Origin: an uncultured Clostridia bacterium
Lineage (GTDB): Bacteria > Bacillota > Clostridia > Christensenellales > Borkfalkiaceae
DNA length: 45,511 bases
Assembly: GCA_934254815.1 (NCBI GenBank)
Contig: CAKQME010000017.1
Location: 1 to 45,511 of the forward strand
Direction: 5' to 3'
Made by a program: the position numbers and the translations under genes. Positions 9,730 through 17,523 of this stretch are shown piece by piece. The notes beneath the pieces are model-generated. The model made no database searches and had not been told where the DNA came from. It saw only the letters and a program-made list of their open reading frames with translations. Each line of letters begins with the position of its first letter. Position 1 is the first letter of the stretch.

Positions 9730-11355
9730 ATGAAGCTCATAGATTTCAAAAAAAAGAAAACATCTATGCATCGTAAGCTTTTGTTATACATGCTTACGCT
9801 TGTTCTCGTTGTCGTTATGTTTATCGCAGTCGGCTTGTTTTTCGTCGGGCAATTTTCCACAACAACGGAAAAATATTCAAACAATCTGACTTTTCAAAAT
9901 GAGTTCTATACAAGACAAATCGAAAAATACTTCGACGATCTTTCGATGATGAACGAGATGCTCGCAAACGACTCATCGGCGATAATAGATTATTATCTGA
10001 ATGAAAAAGGAATTCATATAAGCGCACTCAACGATTCTCAATTGTATACGGAAGGCGTGCAGGAAGCGCTTTTTCCCAAACTTAAAGAAGAGTTGCTTAA
10101 AGCGGACGCTTCGGGCGCGTTTATAATGCTTAACGCAACCGTGAATACAGGCGAAGTCAACTCTGATAAATCCAGAACAGGATTGTATTTTCAACGCAGT
10201 ACCCTTGACCGCACGGACGAAACGCTGCTGCTGTTTCGAGGTAGCGCGGAACTCGGAAGAAAAAACAACGTAATGCCGCACCGTAAATGGCGATTGGAAT
10301 TCAAAATCGATTTCGTGCCGCAAACAAAAAGTTTCTTCAACGAAACAATCGTTAAAGAAAAAAAATCCTTGCTGACAGATATTTTTACGCTTAACGGAAC
10401 AAGCGAAAAAGCAATGGCGTTCATTACGCCGCTGTTCGGTGCCGACGGCTCGTATTACGGCATTTGCGGATTTGAAATCTCGAAAAATTACTTTAAAGAT
10501 TTCTTTGCTCAACCAACAAGATTAGAGCAACTGACCTGCACCTTTTCCAAAACGACGGAAGACGGCAAAATCGACTGTGAAAACATATTCTGGGCGGGCG
10601 TCCTCGGCGGCTATTCTTTGAGACCCGGCGGTACCCTCGTACCAAAGGAAATGAACGACGCTCTTACCGAGTTCTTAGGAGAAAACACTTTCGTTGCCAC
10701 TAAAAACGAGGTTACGATCTGCAATACGCCCTACACCCTTGTAGTTATGCAACCGAAAAGCGAATTCGATAAAACCGTGACAGTCAATGTTATAAAAATC
10801 GTATTGGTATGCTTTTTACTTGTGTTCTCCGCCGTTGTGCTTTGCGTAATTTTTTCGCGAAAATTCGTTTCCCCTGTAATTAAAAGTCTTGAAAAAATAC
10901 GCATGCAGGAACATGCGGGAACAAAATCGGATATTATCGAAATCGAGGACTTATTCATCTATCTTGCCGAACAGGACAGACTTCGCGATCTCGAAACGGA
11001 AAACCTGAAACGTCAGAACGAAGAACTTGCTATCGTAACCGAGAACCAGACCAGCGAAATCGACAAGCGGCAAACGGAAATCGAGCGGCTGGCTTATTCC
11101 CGCAAAAACGAGATAGATCCCGATAACTACGAAGCATTCAAAATCGGGTTAAAAGAACTTACAAAAACAGAAAAAACCGTTTTCAACCTCTATCTGCAAG
11201 GCAAAACCGCAAAAGAAATCGCCGATATACTAAATATACGCGAAAGTACGCTCAAATTCCACAACCATAATATTCTGGAAAAACTCGGCGTTTCTTCGCG
11301 CAAACAAATGTTGCGCTACGCAACTCTGCTGAAACAAGAAACGCTGAACAAATGA
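9730..11355 (+). CDS. Transmembrane sensor with cytoplasmic LuxR-type DNA-binding domain
   Basis: 541 residues. One membrane helix at about 17-38, then an extracellular region of some 310 residues with Cache-like traits (for example AFITPLFGADGSYYGICGFE near 227-247), a second helix at about 353-376, a charged coiled-coil linker at about 395-460, and a LuxR/GerE helix-turn-helix at about 475-535 (ELTKTEKTVFNLYLQGKTA, EIADILNIRESTLKFHN). The layout is that of a receptor, but with no histidine kinase, HAMP or receiver domain: sensing and DNA binding are in one membrane-bound chain, as in ToxR/CadC-type one-component regulators but with a LuxR-type head. It follows the solute-binding gene by 25 bases and is probably co-transcribed. 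I infer that the binding protein delivers the signal and that targets include the divergent surface genes. No clear terminator follows; the convergent gene ends 78 bases away. Confidence 0.88.
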   Translation: MKLIDFKKKKTSMHRKLLLYMLTLVLVVVMFIAVGLFFVGQFSTTTEKYSNNLTFQNEFYTRQIEKYFDDLSMMNEMLANDSSAIIDYYLNEKGIHISALNDSQLYTEGVQEALFPKLKEELLKADASGAFIMLNATVNTGEVNSDKSRTGLYFQRSTLDRTDETLLLFRGSAELGRKNNVMPHRKWRLEFKIDFVPQTKSFFNETIVKEKKSLLTDIFTLNGTSEKAMAFITPLFGADGSYYGICGFEISKNYFKDFFAQPTRLEQLTCTFSKTTEDGKIDCENIFWAGVLGGYSLRPGGTLVPKEMNDALTEFLGENTFVATKNEVTICNTPYTLVVMQPKSEFDKTVTVNVIKIVLVCFLLVFSAVVLCVIFSRKFVSPVIKSLEKIRMQEHAGTKSDIIEIEDLFIYLAEQDRLRDLETENLKRQNEELAIVTENQTSEIDKRQTEIERLAYSRKNEIDPDNYEAFKIGLKELTKTEKTVFNLYLQGKTAKEIADILNIRESTLKFHNHNILEKLGVSSRKQMLRYATLLKQETLNK

Positions 11356-11433
11356 CGTAACGGTTATAATTTTTCATTTATCGCTCTTTTTTGTTTTTTT
11401 AGTCCACGGAAAGATACATTAACTTACCTGCTA

Positions 11434-11850
11434 TTATGGTAAAGTTGCGAGCCGTTTGCCCTTTTTGCTCTCTATGCTGAACGCCGAAAGCAAAATCGTC
11501 GGCGGAATAAACATCTGCGGAACGTAGTATGCGTACCAAAGATAGCGCGAAAGGGCGTCTGTGTCCTTTGTCAGTCCGTACCTTATCATTCGCACCACAA
11601 GGAAAAACAAAATCAGCACGGCAACCGTAAGGAAATATGCACGCAGATCTTTCCGCACCATTCTATGTATAAGAGAAACGCCCCACGCCACCACGAGAGA
11701 AATCAGTATCGTGTGCGCCAACAAAGCAAACAAGGCGTGCCAAAAATCGGGAAGGCTCGAATCTACCGTCTGAAATACGCCAGCCAGACAAAAGAAAAAC
11801 GCGCATACGGCATATAGAACTATTCGTTTTTTGTTAATAGCAGTCCGCAT
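11434..11850 (-). CDS. Four-TM membrane fragment resembling the N-terminus of a 7TM histidine kinase or LuxR sensor
   Basis: 138 residues, ATG preceded by AAAAGGAGA, with a consensus promoter upstream at 11883-11911. Four hydrophobic helices are seen at about 9-28, 36-62, 70-94 and 104-126. The stretch RYLWYAYYVPQMFIPPTILL resembles the fourth-helix region of the seven-TM input domains that precede histidine kinase or LuxR domains in Clostridia. In that family the chain goes on for hundreds of residues, but here it stops after a basic tail (KKGKRLATLP). The remaining bases to the convergent LuxR gene contain no continuation in any frame. It is either a decayed remnant with a live promoter or a short stand-alone membrane protein. 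The family link is by pattern only. Confidence 0.6.
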   Translation of the reverse strand: MRTAINKKRIVLYAVCAFFFCLAGVFQTVDSSLPDFWHALFALLAHTILISLVVAWGVSLIHRMVRKDLRAYFLTVAVLILFFLVVRMIRYGLTKDTDALSRYLWYAYYVPQMFIPPTILLSAFSIESKKGKRLATLP

Positions 11851-11882
11851 TTCCGCGTTTCTCCTTTTCGTTAGTTATCTAT

Positions 11883-11911
11883 ATTATAGCATATTTTCCC
11901 GATTGTTTCAA
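11883..11911 (-). promoter_or_regulatory. Consensus sigma-70/SigA promoter for the four-TM gene
   Basis: On the minus strand, TTGAAA (plus bases 11906-11911), a 17-base spacer, and TATAAT (11883-11888). The predicted transcript starts near 11876, about 26 bases before the start codon at 11850. Both hexamers and the spacing match the housekeeping consensus almost perfectly. Confidence 0.85.
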
Positions 11912-11976
11912 TCCATTCTGCCCCATAAACGAAATGTCGAATCGCTTGCCTCCAACCTTTTACCACTCCTGATTTT

Positions 11977-12249
11977 TTATGTTAACGCATCCGCCATCAA
12001 AAATACTTCCGCCGTATCGAGCGAACGATTAACGACGTAATAATAGATATATTTCTTCTTATATGATAAAACCTCATAGCCATAATCGTTTAAAGTGGCT
12101 ATATCGTTTGCTACGATCCGTCGAATCACGCTTATACCCCGTTTAGCAAGTTCTTCCCGTATTTCGTCGGAATTCATCGCGTGATTTTCGTCCGTATTTT
12201 TTTGAAGAATATCCCATAATATGAGCAATTTAATCTTATTATCTGCCAT
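11977..12249 (-). pseudogene. Truncated WYL-family transcriptional regulator (HTH head only)
   Basis: 90 residues: a winged helix-turn-helix of the DeoR/WYL type (KIKLLILWDILQKNTDENHA, then IREELAKRGISVIRRIVANDI), a following beta hairpin (GYEVLSYKKKYIYYYVVNRS) and the first part of the linker helix (EVFLMADALT), then a TAA stop. Full WYL regulators are about 300 residues, with a ligand-sensing WYL domain after this point. I read the bases to 11912 in the other frames and saw no clear continuation, so the sensing domain is gone rather than merely shifted. No strong ribosome site precedes the ATG. A short DNA-binding remnant that still acts cannot be excluded. Confidence 0.65.
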
Positions 12250-12317
12250 ATTGATTTTTCACTTTATTTTATCACTCGCACCCAAGCATATATGATAATA
12301 AATCAACGGATATTTGT

Positions 12318-13235
12318 TTAAATTCCTATTATGATTATTGATGCCAATCCTACGATAAGTCCTATAATCTTTTTAACTGATAGTTTTTCTTTAAAAACGA
12401 AATATCCGACAAGTGTCGATACCAAAATACATATTGCACTCGATACGGGGAAAATGACTATCGACGGAACGGTCTTACCCATTTCCGTAACGATGAAATT
12501 TATCGAAAACAATGCAAGCGCAAGTAATATTCCGCAAATAATCAATCTTTTAGTTAATAACGGCTGTCGCGTTTCCGCGACCTCTTCTTTCGGCTTTAGC
12601 GTTAATTCATCGTCTTTCTTCCGCAAAGTAAACAAGAAACATACGAGCATAAACAACCCGCAAAACGTAAACGTTACGAGAGAAAAAAGCGGCGTATTCG
12701 CCCCTTCGACTTTAAGCGCAAAGTATTTTTGCACGACCATTACGAAACCTTCCGAAAGGAAATAAGTAAACAGCAACAGTAACGTCCTTACGGTCAACTT
12801 TTTGCCGAATTTACCGTCTTTACTCGATAATAAATAGGCTGCCACGAAAAATATGCCGAGTCCTATAAGTTGATGTACTTTTATTTCTTCTCCGAACCAA
12901 AAATAAGATACGAGAACGGATATAATCAATCCGCCGAGACCGAACAAATTAGCAACGGCAATCGAACAACCCTTTATCGCCTCTATTGCGCAAAATAAAC
13001 TAACCGCAAATAAAACTGCGTTTACCACCGAACAAACGATTAAGCCTAAATTAAAATTGTTAAATCCCGTAAAAATAATTGCTATTAAAGAAAACAACGC
13101 GGCGGTAAACTGATATAACGAACCGTAAGCAAAAAATCTTTTTTTCGTAGTTATTTCGTTACTTGAAAGTTTGTTACACACTTGCTCGATTACGCGCATT
13201 ACCGCCAATACGCCGAATAATAAAATAAGTTCCAT
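12318..13235 (-). CDS. EamA/DMT-family membrane transporter
   Basis: 305 residues with about ten hydrophobic helices in two halves, the layout of drug/metabolite transporters (EamA type). Recognisable segments are the glycine-rich helix NLFGLGGLIISVLVSYFWFG followed by EEIKVHQLIGLGIFFVAAYL in the first half, and PVSSAICILVSTLVGYFVF with KEKLSVKKIIGLIVGL in the second; these paired helix ends are typical of the family. Such proteins move small metabolites or sugars across the membrane, often outwards. Substrate is not readable. It is the last intact gene of the long minus-strand carbohydrate run, separated from capA by 96 bases that contain an inverted repeat. A role in exporting a by-product is possible but only inferred from position. 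Confidence 0.8.
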   Translation of the reverse strand: MELILLFGVLAVMRVIEQVCNKLSSNEITTKKRFFAYGSLYQFTAALFSLIAIIFTGFNNFNLGLIVCSVVNAVLFAVSLFCAIEAIKGCSIAVANLFGLGGLIISVLVSYFWFGEEIKVHQLIGLGIFFVAAYLLSSKDGKFGKKLTVRTLLLLFTYFLSEGFVMVVQKYFALKVEGANTPLFSLVTFTFCGLFMLVCFLFTLRKKDDELTLKPKEEVAETRQPLLTKRLIICGILLALALFSINFIVTEMGKTVPSIVIFPVSSAICILVSTLVGYFVFKEKLSVKKIIGLIVGLASIIIIGI

Positions 13236-13251
13236 AATTTCATCCGTCTAT

Positions 13252-13287
13252 TCCGCGAAAGGACTATGCTTGCGTTCATTTCGCGGA
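13252..13287. promoter_or_regulatory. Nine-base inverted repeat between capA and the EamA gene
   Basis: TCCGCGAAA (13252-13260) and TTTCGCGGA (13279-13287) are perfect inverted copies with an 18-base loop. The repeat lies 17 bases before the EamA start codon and has no T-run on the minus side, so it is not a classical terminator. It could be an operator or a leader hairpin that lowers expression of the transporter. Confidence 0.4.
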
Positions 13288-13331
13288 CTGTTAAATTCAC
13301 GTTATACGATTTATAAATAAAAATATCTTTA

Positions 13332-14450
13332 TCAATCTTTGCTTGGGAATTCTCCGTATTTACCGAGTTCTCCCTTTGCGCGTAATCCGGTTATCAAACA
13401 CTCGTTATGCACGTCGCACTCCGCAAAATGAAACAAGAAAATCAATTGATCTTTTAATTCTTCTTCACTCGGCATATGTCCCAACATATGTTGAACGTAT
13501 CTGTCTACAACCGTTTCTTTTGCCATTTTTACAAACGCTTGTTCAATAAACCCCGGCACTTTAATTTCTTCCGAACGAATCTTCAATCCGTTCAAAACCT
13601 CGTCCGTGTTATCGTAGACTATTCCTTTATCGCTGTTATTATAAGGAACGTATTCAAAACACGGTTTTTTATTTTTCTTTAATTCCAATTGAACTAAAAA
13701 ACCTTTGCCCCAAGTTTTCAAATTCCGATAATCTCTTGCGAAAATAAAATTTCCTTGACCGTAAATTATTTTACCGCCTTTATAGTTCTCTTCCGTTCCG
13801 ACGCAATGGGTGTGTTGACAAAGAACTATATCCGCTCCTTTTTCGATTATCTTTCTACATACCTTTCTTAAACGTGGCGACGGGTATTGATAATGTTCTT
13901 TCCCGCCGTGATACAAAACGATAAGATAATCACACTCTTTTTTAGCATCCGATATATCGTCCGTAGTTTCCAACGGATCAAATCCGTTAGCACCGAACCC
14001 GTAATCTTCCACCCACGAAAATTCGTGTTCGCAGCACGCAAAAACTCCGACTTTTATCCCGTCTTTTTCAAAATAATAAGTCTTTTTTGCTTCTTCTTTA
14101 CTGAAGCCGCCACCAACGTGCGCTATTTGCGCGTCGTCGAGAGTTTTTATGGTTGAAACGAATCCTTCGTATCCGTGGTCTAAAATATGATTATTGCTTA
14201 TCCCCAACAAATCGACGCCAAGTGCTTTAATTCCGTTTACGGTGGCAGTCGGTGCTTTTATGTTCGGACCTGATTTTCTTATCGGGGTATCTTTGTCCGT
14301 CAAAGCGAACTCGCAGTTAAAAATTCTATAATCCGCCATTTTCAACGCCGTTAATATTTTTTCGTCGGCAAGCGCAGCAACGTTACCGTTTTCAAATTCT
14401 TCGTAATTTATATCCGTAGGGACAAGATCCGCACCTATTATAATTTTCAT
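13332..14450 (-). CDS. CapA-family (PGA_cap) metallophosphatase-like protein
   Basis: 372 residues, ATG preceded by AAGGAAA. It has the CapA/PgsA-type calcineurin-like fold: GADLVP near the start, NCEFAL, the motif LLGISNNHILDHGYEG, YHGGKEHY, then CQHTHCVG and IIYGQGNF. These His/Asp/Asn motifs form the metal site in the superfamily. Classical CapA helps make or anchor poly-gamma-glutamate and is membrane-tethered; this one has no signal peptide or TM helix and so is probably cytoplasmic. It lies 30 bases after a large glycosidase-like gene and belongs to the same run, so a role in processing the imported glycan or a related phosphoester is more likely than capsule formation, though that is inference. 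Poly-glutamate synthesis partners (capB, capC) are absent. Confidence 0.85.
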   Translation of the reverse strand: MKIIIGADLVPTDINYEEFENGNVAALADEKILTALKMADYRIFNCEFALTDKDTPIRKSGPNIKAPTATVNGIKALGVDLLGISNNHILDHGYEGFVSTIKTLDDAQIAHVGGGFSKEEAKKTYYFEKDGIKVGVFACCEHEFSWVEDYGFGANGFDPLETTDDISDAKKECDYLIVLYHGGKEHYQYPSPRLRKVCRKIIEKGADIVLCQHTHCVGTEENYKGGKIIYGQGNFIFARDYRNLKTWGKGFLVQLELKKNKKPCFEYVPYNNSDKGIVYDNTDEVLNGLKIRSEEIKVPGFIEQAFVKMAKETVVDRYVQHMLGHMPSEEELKDQLIFLFHFAECDVHNECLITGLRAKGELGKYGEFPSKD

Positions 14451-14480
14451 ATTTACTTTTCCTTATAAATTTACACTAAA

Positions 14481-17400
14481 CTAAAAATTTATCTTTGCTT
14501 TACCGTTAAGATATACGTCTTTTATTTTTTCGCCGTCTGCTGCTATAACGTGTACGACGGTTTGACCGTAACCGCTTAAATAAACGACGTCGTTTTCTAT
14601 ATTTTCAACGTCCGCATAAAGGTTATCGGTATACACGGCGACGTTATTTTTTACCGTTATAATTAACGGGTCGTTGCCGTATAACTTCTTTTCGTAACTA
14701 TTGCCGTTTATCGTAAAAACGTATTCCGCCGATTCATCATTCCACCAGTTGACGTTAAGAAGATAGAACACCCGCATACCATCTTCCGTTTCATACTCGG
14801 TGTAACTTAAATTTTTAGTATCACGAATAAACATAGAAGCATATTTCTCCGCGTATTTCCTTATAACTTTCGCATACTCCTGCGCGTAATTTATCGGGTA
14901 TTCGTCTTTATCAAAGTAAATAACACGCCCTACGCTCCGATAACTTAAAAGTTTTTCAACCATCGGGCAGGATATCACTTTCGCCGTACCGCCTAACGCT
15001 TCCTCTCTCATCACGGTGTCGTACAAATGCGGTTTTGCAAGAAGTAACGTTCCGCCGTTTTTTACATATCGGCATAATTTTTCGAGCAAATCTTCCGTCG
15101 CCGTATTCCACCCCGTAAAAAACAGAAATTTATAATCTTCGAACTTTCCTTTGTTTGCAGGTATTACGTCTATTACTCCATATGGAGTATTAGTGTAAAA
15201 ACCGACTTGTTTATAGCCTATTACGTCCTTATAAAGCCCCTTTCTGACTTCCATAAGTTTTTTGTCCTTTTCGGGAACTCCGTTTTCGGGATCTTCGGTT
15301 ATATAATAATATATAGCGTTTATATCGCTTTCGGGGTAGAAAGTTTTAAGTAAATTCCAACTTTTTTCGGGATCGGACACTTTCCACTTCTTTTGTCCGT
15401 ATACACACGGCGTTGAAAATGCGTCCATACCGTCGTAATTGCCGATAATCATCGCTATATTCGTTTTTATTCTGCCTCGGCGTTTATGAGTTTGAACAAA
15501 CTCGTTAAACTTGCTTTGCCATTTTGTATGACCTTTACAAGCATAAGAATATCTATCGAAGTCGGCATACGGATTTTCAATTCTCCATAAACCTTCTTCC
15601 GTATTTATTTCCGTCGCGCCGTGCATATAACTTAAATAAAGCGATAGTCCGTAACGAATAAAGTGTTTTTCGTCGTTTGTGGGAACGGTTGACCATTGTA
15701 ACGCGAGATGTGTGCCGAACCCTTTTTTATCGTAAGCGTTTGACGCGCCGCGTAACGCTCCCAACATCAATTCGTGCGGTCCATACATAGATTCGTAACC
15801 AAGCCACTGATAACCCGCCTCATAAAACGTTCTGAAAAACGGCGTTACGCCGGTATGTCTTTTTGCCCCGTCTACTCCCGTCAACCTTAAATTTTGTTTT
15901 AAGTTTTCATACGCTTCTCGTACGGTTTCCGCCTTATCGGGCGCGTAATATAAATACGGAGTTCCGTCCTTTGCGTACACGGGACTTCTCTTACCGTAAA
16001 TACCGTTATATTTTATTTTCCTTGAAAGAGCGTGGTAATATAATTCGTCGCTTTCTTTTATTTGTTGATCCCAATAAGTAAACGCTCCGTCCCTTTCGTG
16101 AGTTTGAGAACCGAGGTAATATTTGGTTTTAAAAAAATCGTCGGGCGGCGTTATATTCACTCCGTTTAACTCTCTTCCGTCGCGCATCATAGAAAAATAT
16201 ATACCGAGTTCCGATAAAAACTCTTCCGCCGCCCGCCAGAAATCAAGGTTTATTTCACTGTCGCCACCCCAATGGTATACGCACCTGAAAGTTAAAAGAT
16301 TACCGATATTTTCATTCAGATACCAAGTAAGGTATTCGGCAAACTCGTCCGTATTTTGCGCAACGTATATAAAATCACCCGTTCCCGTTATTATATCTTT
16401 TTGCAAACTTTCCGTAATAGCGGCTATCGTAATGGGTTTTCCGTTGATAATAACGGGAATATTTTCACCGATTTTCTTTGCGACGAATCGCATAACTCCG
16501 TAATTACCGCTTATTCGTCTGAATTTTTCATACTCGAAATACTCGCTTTTTTCAACCTTTATTTCGTCGTGTTCGGAATAGACGAATATCCCGAACGGTT
16601 CATTTACTTCGAGTCGTCTTTTCACACCCAACGGTTCAAATCCGCAAGGTGCAGAAACAAGCCGTATTTCTTTTATTCTATACGGTTTTACGTTGTCGCT
16701 ATAATAATATATTTCAAACTCGTTCTTCTCTTCCGAAATCAGTCGTTGCGGCACGTTGAGAGAAAATCCCGCAAACCTTTCCAACCTATCCGTAATTTGA
16801 CCGTCGAAAAATATTTTTCCGTTTAGGCTTATTCTGTATTTGGGTTTTTCAAAAACCGAAAAGCCTTCGCACACCCACTTGAAGTCGGTTACGTTACCCG
16901 GTAAATAGTCAAAATCGGGACAAAGATTTTTTCCGTTGCTACTAATAAGTTCGGGAGCAAATATTTCCGCGTTGCCCGTAAAATCCGTCGCGTCGATTTT
17001 TATCATTACGAACGCCGCGTGTTCGTCCGTTTTAAATCTTATTTGGCTTACGACGAACTCGTTACTCTCCCGCAGCGACACTTTTACCGTTTTATCCGCT
17101 TTTTCGTAATAATAGCGCGTATTGTTTTCGCCGTAATAAAATTCTGCCGTCAGTACAAATTCCGATTTCAGATTTTGAATTTTCGAGATTATAGACAACG
17201 TATACTCGTCTACGGGCAAGTCTTTTATCATTGCATACGCGACTCTTTCTTTCGTCAGATTGCGAGCGATATACGTTAAAGCCTTTTTCCCGTCGATAAA
17301 CTTGATAGAATCGTCTGTTTTTCTGTAATAGAAAGGAAGCACCCCTTCGTATCTTAAAAAATAATCGACGGCGACTTCGCCCACCACGTTAAGTTTATAA

Positions 17401-17501
17401 CCTTCGCCCTTTTTCAGTTGCTCGTCAAATTCAAACTTAAAACTTTCGCCTTGAGCCAAAAGCCTTTCGCCCGTTTCCTTTTTTTCTATTATATCGAACA
17501 C
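14481..17501 (-). CDS. Large glycosidase-like protein of unknown family (1006 aa)
   Basis: Starts with GTG at 17501, with CGGAGAA eight bases upstream; no ATG suits. There is no signal peptide, so it is probably cytoplasmic. The first 370 residues look like beta-sandwich modules. From about 380 to 700 there is a segment rich in aromatic and acidic residues that suggests a TIM-barrel hydrolase (FRCVYHWGGDSEINLDFW, YFSMMRDGRELNG, YYLGSQTHERDGAFTYWDQQ, LALQWSTVPTNDE). At about 795-830 a class I amidotransferase-like Rossmann segment follows (FLFFTGWNTATEDL, YVKNGGTLLLAKPHL), as in the trimerisation domain of GH42-type beta-galactosidases. A beta-rich C-terminus ends the chain. I cannot match it to a named GH family and cannot assign catalytic residues. 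Context (GH29, esterase, beta-propeller, transporter) points to cleavage of an imported oligosaccharide. Confidence 0.7.
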   Translation of the reverse strand: MFDIIEKKETGERLLAQGESFKFEFDEQLKKGEGYKLNVVGEVAVDYFLRYEGVLPFYYRKTDDSIKFIDGKKALTYIARNLTKERVAYAMIKDLPVDEYTLSIISKIQNLKSEFVLTAEFYYGENNTRYYYEKADKTVKVSLRESNEFVVSQIRFKTDEHAAFVMIKIDATDFTGNAEIFAPELISSNGKNLCPDFDYLPGNVTDFKWVCEGFSVFEKPKYRISLNGKIFFDGQITDRLERFAGFSLNVPQRLISEEKNEFEIYYYSDNVKPYRIKEIRLVSAPCGFEPLGVKRRLEVNEPFGIFVYSEHDEIKVEKSEYFEYEKFRRISGNYGVMRFVAKKIGENIPVIINGKPITIAAITESLQKDIITGTGDFIYVAQNTDEFAEYLTWYLNENIGNLLTFRCVYHWGGDSEINLDFWRAAEEFLSELGIYFSMMRDGRELNGVNITPPDDFFKTKYYLGSQTHERDGAFTYWDQQIKESDELYYHALSRKIKYNGIYGKRSPVYAKDGTPYLYYAPDKAETVREAYENLKQNLRLTGVDGAKRHTGVTPFFRTFYEAGYQWLGYESMYGPHELMLGALRGASNAYDKKGFGTHLALQWSTVPTNDEKHFIRYGLSLYLSYMHGATEINTEEGLWRIENPYADFDRYSYACKGHTKWQSKFNEFVQTHKRRGRIKTNIAMIIGNYDGMDAFSTPCVYGQKKWKVSDPEKSWNLLKTFYPESDINAIYYYITEDPENGVPEKDKKLMEVRKGLYKDVIGYKQVGFYTNTPYGVIDVIPANKGKFEDYKFLFFTGWNTATEDLLEKLCRYVKNGGTLLLAKPHLYDTVMREEALGGTAKVISCPMVEKLLSYRSVGRVIYFDKDEYPINYAQEYAKVIRKYAEKYASMFIRDTKNLSYTEYETEDGMRVFYLLNVNWWNDESAEYVFTINGNSYEKKLYGNDPLIITVKNNVAVYTDNLYADVENIENDVVYLSGYGQTVVHVIAADGEKIKDVYLNGKAKINF

Positions 17502-17523
17502 TTTACCGTTTCTCCGTCCACTT

